In this document: in pieces, positions 27,082-35,244 of the stretch
Position numbering within the stretch: position 1 is the stretch's first letter
How the letters are laid out: each line of letters opens with the position of its first letter
Assembly (NCBI RefSeq): GCF_000227665.2
Contig: NZ_CP007030.1
Location: 1,550,001 to 1,614,000 of the forward strand
Direction of reading: 5' to 3'
From: Thiomicrospira aerophila AL3
Lineage (GTDB): Bacteria > Pseudomonadota > Gammaproteobacteria > Thiomicrospirales > Thiomicrospiraceae
Length of the DNA: 64,000 nt
Position numbers and translations under genes: made by a program
The notes under the pieces: model-generated
Seen by the model: the letters and a program-made list of their open reading frames with translations, nothing else
Told to the model about the DNA's origin: nothing
The model's database searches: none

Positions 27082-28503
27082 TTGACAATCAAATTATCTT
27101 GGTTAAAACCTAAAACCTTGTCTGGTCAAATAAACCTCTATTTAAGTAGTGGGCTGGTCATCTTTACCTTGGTGGCCAGCTTAGTCCTCTATCACACGGT
27201 TAGCCACGCCATTGAACAAACCCTGAAAGATAAAACCACAGCGCTTGCTGAACAACTTGCAGTGGTTTCACTTGATGCACTACTGATGCGTGACTATGCA
27301 ATCATCGAACGCTATGCTGAAGAGGTTGTTAAACAATCACAGGACATCTTATATTTAGAAATAACCAGTCACAACCCTAACAGTTTGGGGCCCCAGCTTT
27401 TAGCCCAAGCGGGCAAAACAGAATATGCTAACGAGCTAAATCATCATTGGCATAGTCAACAAACGCCTATCCTGTTTATGAATCGCCATATAGGTGATAT
27501 TCAAATGGTTTACTCCACTGATGTCATCAAGCATACTTTTTTTCAGATTATGGTGTTTGGCCTCATAGGATTGATAGCATTACTTGCGCTTCAATTTATG
27601 ATTGTTAAACGTTTATTGGCCAGTCAATTTATTCAACCCCTCAGAATGTTGCTCAATCAAAACACCCTTATCACTACTGATAAATTAGTCGGAAAATCTT
27701 TCACAAAGCAACCCCCACAAGAGTTTCAAGCATTAGAGCAACAATTTCATGATCAACAAACCAAGATTAAAAACTACATTGAGCAATTAGAACAGGCTCA
27801 TAAAATGTCTAGTGCAATGGCCGAACGGTTAAATGATGGCCAGCGCTTAGCAGCTATTGGACAGATGGCTGCAGGATTAGCACATAATCTCAATACACCT
27901 CTGGCTACCATTTTAGGTTATGCACAAATGCTTGAAGCGAGTAACGATCCAAACACTCAAAAACGCGCTTCGATCATCGCACGTCAAGCACGCAATAGTG
28001 CTGAAGTAGTTACAAGCTTACTTAATGCGTCACGCTTACCCAAAGCAGAGATGACCGTCACATCACTGCAGCCATTTTTACACCATTTTTGTGCACTCAT
28101 TATGCCAATACTAAAGCCGAAAGGCCTTAGGTCAGTAGAATTGCCAAAAATTGATTGCATAGTGAACACCGACCCCGGACTTCTTGAGCAGGTATTGTTT
28201 AATCTATTTAACAATGCTGTGGATGCACAGGCCAGCGTAATTCAGTTGAGCTTAACCACCCAAGTTAACCAGGCCTGTCTTGTCATCGCCGATAATGGAC
28301 ACGGTATAGACGATGATTTAAAAGCGACCATCTTTAAAGCATTTGTTACCACCAAACCATCTAATAAAGGCACTGGATTAGGTTTATACATGGCCAAAAC
28401 CATGCTGTTGACGATGCAAGCAAACATCGAACTAGATAGCTCACATCATGGTCGTACTGCTTTTAAACTGACCTTACCACTCAACGAGAAATCTAATATA
28501 TGA
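27082..28503 (+). CDS. Membrane sensor histidine kinase
   Basis: A 473-residue kinase starting at TTG 27082 with AAGGG eight bases upstream; no early ATG is available. Membrane helix 1 is about residues 15-37, then a periplasmic domain of about 115 residues, helix 2 about 155-178, a coiled linker, and HisKA with phospho-acceptor His268 in GLAHNLNTPLATILGY. The HATPase has NNAVDAQAS, DNGHGID and GTGLGLYM. Organisation resembles AioS/ArxS-type and NtrB-type kinases that partner sigma-54 regulators. It overlaps the regulator gene by four bases (ATGA). Confidence 0.93.
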   Translation: MTIKLSWLKPKTLSGQINLYLSSGLVIFTLVASLVLYHTVSHAIEQTLKDKTTALAEQLAVVSLDALLMRDYAIIERYAEEVVKQSQDILYLEITSHNPNSLGPQLLAQAGKTEYANELNHHWHSQQTPILFMNRHIGDIQMVYSTDVIKHTFFQIMVFGLIGLIALLALQFMIVKRLLASQFIQPLRMLLNQNTLITTDKLVGKSFTKQPPQEFQALEQQFHDQQTKIKNYIEQLEQAHKMSSAMAERLNDGQRLAAIGQMAAGLAHNLNTPLATILGYAQMLEASNDPNTQKRASIIARQARNSAEVVTSLLNASRLPKAEMTVTSLQPFLHHFCALIMPILKPKGLRSVELPKIDCIVNTDPGLLEQVLFNLFNNAVDAQASVIQLSLTTQVNQACLVIADNGHGIDDDLKATIFKAFVTTKPSNKGTGLGLYMAKTMLLTMQANIELDSSHHGRTAFKLTLPLNEKSNI

Positions 28504-29870
28504 TTGAACCACGCTTAAAACCCGTTCTCTTCGTTGTTGAGGATGATCCTGACATGGCTGCACTGCTTGCCGAATTAGCCAAGACAACAGGCTTTGACAC
28601 TAAGATATTTTTAACAACCGAACAGGCCAAACAGGCTATTCATCTCAACCCACCGGCGATTGTACTGACAGATCTGCGCCTACCTGATGGTGATGGTCTC
28701 AGTGTACTTAATTGCGTCAAACGATCCAGTCTTGACACCTATACAGTTCTCATTACAGGTTACGCCACACTTGATGACGCGATACAAGGTTTTAAGATGG
28801 GTTTATATGACCTCATTACGAAGCCTTTTGATATTGCGCAAATGACTGCTTTACTGCAACGATTAATGGAACAAGTTCAACACCGAAAATCGATGTTAAA
28901 ACTTAAAACGCGCTTGGCACAACTCGACAACTATGAACTTCACCCTATCTGCCAAAGCCCAAAAATCAAGCAGGTGTATCAGCTAGTGCAGCAGGTCTGC
29001 CAAATGGATGTGCCGGTGCTGATTGAAGGCGAAACCGGCGTAGGTAAAGGCGTGTTGGCTAAATACATTCACCAGCACAGTCCGCGCGCGCAAGGCGCGT
29101 ATTTTGAGATTAACTGCGCTGCCGTGCCTGCCAACTTAATTGAATCGGAACTCTTCGGTCACGAAAAAGGCGCGTTTACCGGCGCACAAGCCCGCAAACT
29201 CGGACTGCTCGAACTCGCTGACGGTGGTACCTTATTGCTTGATGAAATCAATAGCATGAGCGCGGAAGTGCAAGCCAAGCTACTGCATTTTTTACAAAAC
29301 CAAACCCTGATTCGGGTTGGTGGGCAAACCACTATTCAAGTCGATGTGCGTTTGATTTTTGCCAGCAACCAAAACCTGCAAAGCTTGGTGCAAGCGGGAG
29401 ATTTTCGCCAAGATTTGTTTTATCGAATTAACGTGTTTCCGGTGGTGTTGCCCCCTTTACGTGAAAGGCCGGAGGATATTCAAGCTTTAGCTGAACTTTT
29501 TCTCAGCCGGTTTAGTCAAAAGTTCAACAAACCCGTGAGCAGCTTGAGCGCCGATGCGTTGGCACAATTAAAGGCCTATGATTGGCCGGGCAATATTCGT
29601 GAACTGGAAAATATTATTCAGCGCGCGGTGGTGTTAGCGCAAAGCGCACAGATTGAAGTCAACCAGCTGCCGCAAGAATTGCGCCCTGCTCCAAGCCATA
29701 TTGAGTTAGTACCAGGCCTGGTAGTCGCTGAAAACACCTCATTAGAACAGCTGGAAACCCTGTGGATTAACTTTACGCTCGAACGCTGTCAGGGCAATAA
29801 ATCTCAAGCCGCGCGCCAGCTCGGTATTGATGCCTCCACCCTGCACCGCAAACTGGCAAGGTTAAACTAG
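28500..29870 (+). CDS. NtrC-family sigma-54 response regulator
   Basis: Receiver domain (about 1-125, acceptor Asp58 in VLTDLRLPDG), AAA+ central domain with Walker A GETGVGKG and sigma-54 contact loop GAFTGA, Walker B GGTLLLDEI, then a Fis-type helix-turn-helix (about 425-456, NKSQAARQLGIDASTLHRKL). It should activate sigma-54 promoters when phosphorylated by the adjacent kinase. Targets are not known; a -24-like TGGCAC lies upstream of the nearby porin, though with a poor -12. A CAGGCCTG copy at 29713 lies in the linker. Confidence 0.94.
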   Translation: MIEPRLKPVLFVVEDDPDMAALLAELAKTTGFDTKIFLTTEQAKQAIHLNPPAIVLTDLRLPDGDGLSVLNCVKRSSLDTYTVLITGYATLDDAIQGFKMGLYDLITKPFDIAQMTALLQRLMEQVQHRKSMLKLKTRLAQLDNYELHPICQSPKIKQVYQLVQQVCQMDVPVLIEGETGVGKGVLAKYIHQHSPRAQGAYFEINCAAVPANLIESELFGHEKGAFTGAQARKLGLLELADGGTLLLDEINSMSAEVQAKLLHFLQNQTLIRVGGQTTIQVDVRLIFASNQNLQSLVQAGDFRQDLFYRINVFPVVLPPLRERPEDIQALAELFLSRFSQKFNKPVSSLSADALAQLKAYDWPGNIRELENIIQRAVVLAQSAQIEVNQLPQELRPAPSHIELVPGLVVAENTSLEQLETLWINFTLERCQGNKSQAARQLGIDASTLHRKLARLN

Positions 29871-29871
29871 C

Positions 29872-29899
29872 TTTACATATCTGCATAGGCAGATATAAT
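29872..29899 (+). promoter_or_regulatory. acr3 promoter with palindromic operator in the spacer
   Basis: TTTACA at 29872-29877 and a perfect TATAAT at 29894-29899 are 16 bases apart. The spacer is filled by a perfect dyad, ATATCTGC-ATAG-GCAGATAT (29877-29896), overlapping the -10. A dyad in this position is a typical repressor site, as for ArsR-type proteins; no arsR lies in this window. The element sits directly after the regulator's stop codon. Confidence 0.65.
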
Positions 29900-29919
29900 G
29901 ATCATTCATTATTTTATCT

Positions 29920-31044
29920 ATGGATATCAGCATGCAGCCTACCCAGACCACCCCCGAACCCTCCACTGAAACAATGGGCGTGTTCGGACGCTACTTAACT
30001 ATTTGGGTGGCCTTGGCGATTGTAGCCGGCATTTTACTCGGTCAATATGCGGCCTTTATCCCCGAAACACTTGCTGGCTTTGAATATGCCAACGTTTCCA
30101 TTCCGGTAGCAATTTTGATTTGGGGAATGATTTTCCCAATGATGGTGCAAATTGATTTTGCAGCGATTTTAGGGGTTCGCAAACAACCCAAAGGCTTGTT
30201 TATCACCACTAGCGTGAATTGGTTGATCAAACCTTTCACGATGTTTTTAATCAGTTGGTTTTTCCTGATTATTTTATTCAAACCTTTTATCCCCGAAGAC
30301 CTCGCTTACGAATATCTAGCCGGAGCCATTCTTTTAGGGGCGGCGCCCTGTACTGCAATGGTGTTTGTATGGAGCTATCTTACCCGTGGAGATGCAGCTT
30401 ATACCCTTGTTCAAGTCGCGCTAAACGATATTATTATGTTGTTCGCTTTTGCGCCGATTGTCATTTTTTTATTAGGTATCTCCAATATTCAAGTGCCCTG
30501 GGATACCGTTGCCCTGTCTGTTTTTCTCTATATCGTGGTGCCGCTGGTTGCCGGCTATCTCACCCGCACCATGATTATTAAACGCAAAGGAAAAATGTGG
30601 TTTGACAAGGTGTTTATGCCCGCCATCGGTTCGGTCACGCCGGTCGCGTTAATTATTACGCTCGTCCTGCTCTTTGCCTTTCAAGGCGATGTGATTCTTA
30701 ACAATCCGCTGCATATTGGCTTAATTGCGATACCACTGATTATCCAAACCATACTCATTTTTGCGTTGGCTTACTATTGGGCAAAAACATGGCGCGTGCC
30801 TCATTGCATTGCCGCTCCTGGCGCAATGATTGGTGCCAGTAACTTTTTCGAACTCGCTGTGGCCGCCGCCATCGCACTTTTTGGTCTGCAATCGGGTGCT
30901 GCATTGGCTACTGTTGTAGGAGTGTTAGTCGAAGTGCCGCTAATGCTTGCATTAGTACGTTATGCCAATCGCACTAAAGCGGGATTTGATTTGCAATGTA
31001 ATTCTGTTCAGCCAGACAGCAAACAACACAATAATCACTTCTAG
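29920..31044 (+). CDS. acr3: Arsenite efflux carrier ACR3
   Basis: Inner-membrane arsenite exporter of the BART superfamily, 374 residues with about ten membrane helices. The family signature GAAPCTAMVFVWS with its essential Cys is present, as are PIMVQIDFA-like, FTMFLISWFFL and the late GASNFFELAVAAAIALFG. An ATG at 29920 opens the frame; a second ATG at 29932 is possible, and neither has a strong ribosome site. Placed 49 bases after a sigma-54 regulator, but with its own sigma-70-like promoter. Confidence 0.94.
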   Translation: MDISMQPTQTTPEPSTETMGVFGRYLTIWVALAIVAGILLGQYAAFIPETLAGFEYANVSIPVAILIWGMIFPMMVQIDFAAILGVRKQPKGLFITTSVNWLIKPFTMFLISWFFLIILFKPFIPEDLAYEYLAGAILLGAAPCTAMVFVWSYLTRGDAAYTLVQVALNDIIMLFAFAPIVIFLLGISNIQVPWDTVALSVFLYIVVPLVAGYLTRTMIIKRKGKMWFDKVFMPAIGSVTPVALIITLVLLFAFQGDVILNNPLHIGLIAIPLIIQTILIFALAYYWAKTWRVPHCIAAPGAMIGASNFFELAVAAAIALFGLQSGAALATVVGVLVEVPLMLALVRYANRTKAGFDLQCNSVQPDSKQHNNHF

Positions 31045-31051
31045 GTATGAA

Positions 31052-31071
31052 GGTAGGCTACACAGCTTACC
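31052..31071. terminator. Hairpin between convergent acr3 and hipA
   Basis: GGTAGGCT and AGCTTACC form an eight-pair stem (one G-U) around ACAC, just after acr3. It is followed by ACCAGACCTGGT, a one-base variant of the window's repeated palindrome, and then by a T6 run some 30 bases on. A terminator function is plausible but not clear-cut. Confidence 0.35.
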
Positions 31072-31106
31072 ACCAGACCTGGTTGCATAAGCGTTTTTTG
31101 TCACAT

Positions 31107-32420
31107 TCACTTTAAACTCAAACCGATCTTGGCTTTTTTTAACATGCCGTCAAAAATAGGCTGGGAAATATTTTCAGGAAAATGTGCCGGCAACCGGGAC
31201 TTAACCTGTGTAATCACCTGTTCTGCTTTCTGGCACATCTCTTCAAGATGACTTAAAGCAAGACGTTCTGAGTAGCCCACCGCTTTGGCGGTCATAACAA
31301 AATGTCTTGGGCTAAGGCTGTGCCATTTGTAATGTCGAGATTTACCCTGTAACGCCATCGCCATTTTTATTTTTTGAGGCTGTAATCCCTGCCCACCCAT
31401 CAAAGGATAAGCAGACAAAATGTCATAAAGCGGCGTTAAGCGATAGCCATTATTCGCTTCAATAAACAGACTGAAATTTTTACCATGCCCATCCGGTGCC
31501 GCTAATAACCAGAACAGAATTTGTGCTTTAAAAAAGACCTCTCGATCCCGTTGAGCCTGCTGTGAGCCACGCAGAACATCCATAATCTGTTTGATACTTG
31601 GCCCACCGTCCGCCTCATATTTAAGTGCCGGTGCAATACCTAAGACTTGACACATATCCTCTTGCGGTAAACGTACTAATCGGTCATTAGCCAACCATTT
31701 ACGATCAAAGCGTTCAACCGCAATCGCCTTTTGGCCGTCAAATTCCAATACCTCGGTATGCGCGACCGGCAATCCGAACGCGCCGGCAATTTGCATACAC
31801 AACCATTCGTTTTCACAACTTTGCGACAAATCAAGGTTATTATGCGCTAACACACCAATCGGCAATTTTAGAATATGCGTGGTTGGGGTTGCGCCTTTAG
31901 GCAAATACCATTTATCGTCTATCTTGAGTAACGCTGTCTTTTCTTGCGCACCGGCAAGGGAAATACGAAAATCTTGCTCCAAATCCTGCATACCTAAAGG
32001 ATTGGCGGCATAGTTTTTTAACAAATCGGCAATTTGAGATTCATTCAATTCTGTCGCATCAAGCCCTGCGTTATATTGTGAATCCCCAACAGGTGCATGG
32101 CTGGTCAATTGAATAGCACCTACACAATCTTTGCCCACCGCTGCCAACAAATCAAATGGCTGGATCGTTGCTGTCTTGAATCTCGTCTGCATTTTGGCGC
32201 GAATCAAATCATTATCAGGCAGTAGGTTATCTAAAAAATTGTAAATCAAATCGCCTTCATACGGTTTTTCTGACAATGGGAGGGACAAGGACAAAGCACG
32301 CGAATAAGGTGAAACCAGCCATTCTTTGGCATAGCTGAAACGCAAAGCACCATTCTTGTGTTTAATCAACTTACCGACCCGTAAACCATTCATAGACACA
32401 ACAAGTTCATTCAATACCAT
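31107..32420 (-). CDS. hipA: HipA-type serine/threonine kinase toxin
   Basis: A 437-residue kinase, close in length to E. coli HipA (440), which phosphorylates glutamyl-tRNA synthetase and causes persistence. HipA N-terminal domain: VVSMNGLRVGKL and YNFLDNLLPDN. Core: SLAGAQEKTALL (the P-loop region whose Ser is autophosphorylated in E. coli), the catalytic DGHGKNFSLF and the metal site LTPLYDILSAYP. ATG at 32420 is chosen; the frame's TTG 15 bases upstream overlaps hipB. hipB lies just upstream on the same strand. Confidence 0.93.
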   Translation of the reverse strand: MVLNELVVSMNGLRVGKLIKHKNGALRFSYAKEWLVSPYSRALSLSLPLSEKPYEGDLIYNFLDNLLPDNDLIRAKMQTRFKTATIQPFDLLAAVGKDCVGAIQLTSHAPVGDSQYNAGLDATELNESQIADLLKNYAANPLGMQDLEQDFRISLAGAQEKTALLKIDDKWYLPKGATPTTHILKLPIGVLAHNNLDLSQSCENEWLCMQIAGAFGLPVAHTEVLEFDGQKAIAVERFDRKWLANDRLVRLPQEDMCQVLGIAPALKYEADGGPSIKQIMDVLRGSQQAQRDREVFFKAQILFWLLAAPDGHGKNFSLFIEANNGYRLTPLYDILSAYPLMGGQGLQPQKIKMAMALQGKSRHYKWHSLSPRHFVMTAKAVGYSERLALSHLEEMCQKAEQVITQVKSRLPAHFPENISQPIFDGMLKKAKIGLSLK

Positions 32421-32424
32421 AACA

Positions 32425-32667
32425 TCACCAATCAAGCTTGTTATCCTGCGCTAACGACCCTTTGGGGCGGACTTCCAGCTCAAGTTCTAGCGCGGACAAT
32501 AATTTAAATAAGGTTTCAATCTTTGCTTGCGCAGGATTATTTTCAAAATTTGACACCGTCGCTTGGCGTGTACACGCTAACTCCGCCAACTGACTTTGCG
32601 AAATATCCAACGATAAGCGTTGATTCTGCAACACCACCGCCAGCTCTTTAATGCTGTTTACCCGCAT
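32425..32667 (-). CDS. hipB: HipB-type antitoxin and repressor
   Basis: An 80-residue Cro/C1-type helix-turn-helix protein: LSQSQLAELACTRQATVSNFENNPAQAK. The ATG at 32667 has a near-perfect AGGAGG. HipB normally neutralises HipA and represses hipBA; here three matching operator sites lie directly upstream. The C-terminus SLAQDNKLDW ends in Trp, matching the tail of E. coli HipB known for a C-terminal Trp that contacts HipA. It is divergent from modE. Confidence 0.93.
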   Translation of the reverse strand: MRVNSIKELAVVLQNQRLSLDISQSQLAELACTRQATVSNFENNPAQAKIETLFKLLSALELELEVRPKGSLAQDNKLDW

Positions 32668-32676
32668 AACGCCTCC

Positions 32677-32750
32677 TATACGCCAGTCCGTATCAAACAC
32701 TAATTATACGCTTTACCGAATAAAATTAAAACTATACGCTATAAAGTATA
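32677..32750 (-). promoter_or_regulatory. Three HipB operators at exact 28-base spacing
   Basis: Three 18-base sites of the form TATAC-N8-GTATA start at 32677, 32705 and 32733: TATAC/GTATC, TATAC/GAATA and TATAC/GTATA. Each begins TATACGC. E. coli HipB recognises TATCC-N8-GGATA, the same layout. The middle site overlaps a TATAAT (read leftwards, 32703-32708) that would be the hipBA -10 element; the first abuts the ribosome site. Confidence 0.75.
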
Positions 32751-32777
32751 AATAAATTATTCTTAGGAAGGTTCCGC

Positions 32778-32806
32778 TTGACAAGCAATATGGTGTTAAG
32801 TATAGT
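32778..32806 (+). promoter_or_regulatory. modE promoter
   Basis: TTGACA at 32778-32783, 17 bases, then TATAGT at 32801-32806: a perfect -35 and five of six at -10. Predicted start about 32813, leaving a leader of about 26 bases with no strong ribosome site before the modE ATG. Confidence 0.75.
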
Positions 32807-32812
32807 TCGAAA

Positions 32813-32840
32813 TTCGTTATTTACTTGAGTATAACTCGAT
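32813..32840 (+). promoter_or_regulatory. ModE box at the modE start
   Basis: Two 11-base half-sites separated by six bases: TTCGTTATTTA and TATAACTCGAT. The known ModE consensus is ATCGnTATATA-N6-TATATAnCGAT; each half here agrees at about nine of eleven positions. It runs from the expected transcription start into the ATG, so ModE-molybdate should repress its own gene. Confidence 0.6.
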
Positions 32841-33639
32841 GTCAAGCTCAACCAATCAACCCGAATTTTTTGCGCCCTGGCATGTGCATTTAGGCGATGG
32901 CGAGATCAGCCCGCGTCGCTTGCATCTGCTGCAAGCGATTGAGGCGACAGGCAGTGTGTCGCAAGCCGCCAAGCAAGTCGACATGACCTACAAAGCGGCC
33001 TGGGATGCGGTCGAGATTATGAACAATCTGGCGGGCGAGCCTTTGGTCAATCGGCAACACGGCGGCAAAGGTGGCGGCGGCGCGACCCTGACCCAAACAG
33101 GCCTGCAAATCGTCACCATGCACGAGCGGCTATCAGCGATGCAGACCATGTGGATGGCGTCATTAGAGAACACTGATGCCGATATTTTGCCCTTAATGCG
33201 GAGAATCAAAATGCAAACCAGCGCACGCAACAGTTTTTACGGCACGGTGGAAACCGTCAAAACCGGTGAAGTAAACGCAGAAGTCACGCTAAAACTGCAA
33301 GGCGATGATCGCATTGTGGCGACGGTCACCGCCGACAGCGTGACACGCATGGGGTTAAAACCGGGCGTCACAGCTTGGGCACTCGTCAAAGCCAGCTGGG
33401 TGGTATTAGCCAAACAACAAGCCAAAGGATTGATTAGCGCACGCAACTTTTTGTGCGGCCAAGTCAGCCGCATTACCGAAGGACCGGTAAATGTCGAAGT
33501 GGTGGTCGAACTCAAAGGCGGCAACACCTTATCGTCGATTATCACCCACAGCGCGTTGGAGGAGTTAAAACTCGCTGAAGGCGAACCCATCTGTGCGCTA
33601 ATAAAAGCCTCACACGTTTTAATTGGCGTGGATGAGTAA
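32839..33639 (+). CDS. modE: Molybdate-responsive regulator ModE
   Basis: A 266-residue DNA-binding protein. N-terminal winged helix of LysR-like type (about 20-90: RRLHLLQAIEATGSVSQAAKQVDMTYKAAWDAV), then two Mop/TOBE domains, each opening SARNxFxG (about 132-195 and 203-264). With molybdate bound it represses mod transport genes. It is divergent from hipBA, with 138 bases between the starts that carry both operator sets. A terminator follows, so modABC is a separate unit. Confidence 0.95.
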   Translation: MSSSTNQPEFFAPWHVHLGDGEISPRRLHLLQAIEATGSVSQAAKQVDMTYKAAWDAVEIMNNLAGEPLVNRQHGGKGGGGATLTQTGLQIVTMHERLSAMQTMWMASLENTDADILPLMRRIKMQTSARNSFYGTVETVKTGEVNAEVTLKLQGDDRIVATVTADSVTRMGLKPGVTAWALVKASWVVLAKQQAKGLISARNFLCGQVSRITEGPVNVEVVVELKGGNTLSSIITHSALEELKLAEGEPICALIKASHVLIGVDE

Positions 33640-33659
33640 AACGTTACGTTATCTGTCAG

Positions 33660-33679
33660 CCCGTGCAAACGGGTTTTTT
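33660..33679 (+). terminator. Terminator of modE
   Basis: CCCGT and ACGGG pair around GCAA, then six T. It lies about 20 bases after the modE stop and separates modE from modABC. Confidence 0.7.
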
Positions 33680-33686
33680 AACCCCA

Positions 33687-33714
33687 ATCGATATAGCCTT
33701 TGGTATCTATCGGT
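33687..33714 (+). promoter_or_regulatory. ModE box upstream of modABC
   Basis: ATCGATATAGC and TATCTATCGGT separated by exactly six bases, each about nine of eleven to the ModE half-site consensus. It lies 32 bases before the modA ATG, the usual place for repression. The same dyad could fold into a ten-pair stem and is followed by seven T, so attenuation is an alternative reading. No clean sigma-70 promoter could be assigned. Confidence 0.7.
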
Positions 33715-33746
33715 TGGTTTTTTTAATTCTTATTAAGGATGTAATT

Positions 33747-34511
33747 ATGAAAATTAAAACTTTACTACCAGGCCTGGTATTGGCATTTGCCGCCACAACC
33801 TCGGCCAAAGCCGCAACCGTAACCGCTGCAGTGGCCGCAAACTTCACCAAAACGATTGAAGAAATCGGCCAAGCTTTTACCGAAGACACCGGCCACACCA
33901 TTCGTTTTTCGTTTGGGCCATCCGGTAAATTATTTGCGCAAATTCGTAATGGTGCACCGTTTGATTTGTTTTTCTCAGCCAACGAAGCGGCACCCAAAGC
34001 CGCGATTGAACATGGCCTAGCGGTTGAGGACAGTTATTTTGTCTATTCCCAAGGCGTATTGGTGCTCTACAGCCCCACCCTGCCCGTCGCCAATAACGCA
34101 ATGGCTATTTTAAAACAGGGCGATTTTCGTTTTCTGTCGATGGCCAACCCGCGCACCGCCCCCTATGGCACCGAAGCAGAACGCTTTTTACAGAATGTGG
34201 GGTTGCACCAAGCCTTGCGCAGAAAACTTGTCAACGGTGAATCGATTGCGCATGCCTTTCAATATGTGGTGACCAAAAACGCCCAGCTGGGGTTTGTTGC
34301 CAAATCCCAAGTCGTTGATCCGGCCAGTCCGGCTTATAACAATGGTGAATATTGGGAACTGCCTGCTGAGTTATACAACCCCATCAATCAAGGTGCGGTG
34401 ATCACCAAGCGCGGTGAAAAAAATGAAGCCGCCATCGCCTTTATGGACTATATGAAATCACCACGTGCGATTGAGATTATTAAACGCTATGGCTATAACC
34501 TGCCTGAATAA
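33747..34511 (+). CDS. modA: Molybdate ABC transporter, periplasmic binding protein
   Basis: A 254-residue exported protein; AAGGA precedes the ATG at 33747. Signal peptide ends about SAKAA. ModA marks: VAANFTKTIEEIGQAF, FSFGPSGKLFAQIRNGAPFDLFFSA (oxyanion loop) and ANPRTAPYGTEAERFL, then LGFVAKSQV. First gene of modABC. A CAGGCCTG copy falls within the signal peptide codons, read Pro-Gly-Leu-Val. Confidence 0.96.
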   Translation: MKIKTLLPGLVLAFAATTSAKAATVTAAVAANFTKTIEEIGQAFTEDTGHTIRFSFGPSGKLFAQIRNGAPFDLFFSANEAAPKAAIEHGLAVEDSYFVYSQGVLVLYSPTLPVANNAMAILKQGDFRFLSMANPRTAPYGTEAERFLQNVGLHQALRRKLVNGESIAHAFQYVVTKNAQLGFVAKSQVVDPASPAYNNGEYWELPAELYNPINQGAVITKRGEKNEAAIAFMDYMKSPRAIEIIKRYGYNLPE

Positions 34512-34544
34512 GTATTAATTAATCCAACTGAAACGGACAGTATT

Positions 34545-35240
34545 ATGATCGAACTTTTCGGCGCGGCGGTCGATTTACAACCCATCTGGTTAACACTCGA
34601 AATCGCAACCTATACCACCATCATTCTTTTAGTGCTCGGCACACCACTCGCCTGGTGGATGTCACAAATGAAATCCTCTAGCAAGGTATTGCTTGAAGCC
34701 CTGGTGGCGTTACCCTTGGTACTACCGCCAACGGTGTTGGGCTTTTATTTATTAATTGCCATGAACCCCACCGGACCGGTGACCGAGTTTTTACGGTTTT
34801 TTGGCTTTGAAGGTCAATTGACCTTTAGCAAAACAGGCCTAGTGATTGGCTCGGTGTTTTATTCTTTGCCGTTTGCGGTGCAACCGCTGATGCATGCATT
34901 TGAAGCGATTCCGCATCGTTTGTTAGATGCCGCTGCGACTCTGCGTGCTAGTTTTCTAGATCGCTTTCGTACCATTATCCTGCCACTATCGCGTCGCGGT
35001 TTTTTGACTGCCGCCACCCTCAGCTTTGCCCATACGGTCGGTGAGTTTGGTGTGGTGTTGATGGTCGGCGGCAATATTCCAGGCGAAACGCGCATGGTGT
35101 CGATTGATATTTTCGATCATGTTGAAGCCATGGAATACACTCAAGCCCATATTCTGTCGGCAATCATGTTGGTGTTCTCATTATTTGTATTAATGCTGGT
35201 ATATGGTTTAAACCGCCGTTTTGGCGTAAAGGTAGGGTAA
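34545..35240 (+). CDS. modB: Molybdate ABC transporter, permease
   Basis: Inner-membrane permease of 231 residues with about five helices. The coupling-helix EAA motif is seen in DAAATLRASFLDRFRTIILPLSRRG, and the ModB signature VALPLVLPPTVLGFYLL is present. Lies 33 bases after modA and 4 before modC. Confidence 0.95.
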   Translation: MIELFGAAVDLQPIWLTLEIATYTTIILLVLGTPLAWWMSQMKSSSKVLLEALVALPLVLPPTVLGFYLLIAMNPTGPVTEFLRFFGFEGQLTFSKTGLVIGSVFYSLPFAVQPLMHAFEAIPHRLLDAAATLRASFLDRFRTIILPLSRRGFLTAATLSFAHTVGEFGVVLMVGGNIPGETRMVSIDIFDHVEAMEYTQAHILSAIMLVFSLFVLMLVYGLNRRFGVKVG

Positions 35241-35244
35241 CCGG

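Noticed and set aside
33684-33724. Second rho-independent terminator between modE and modA
   Set aside because: The dyad has exact ModE-box geometry and sequence; the loop of 14 bases is long for a terminator. Kept as operator, with attenuation as an alternative.
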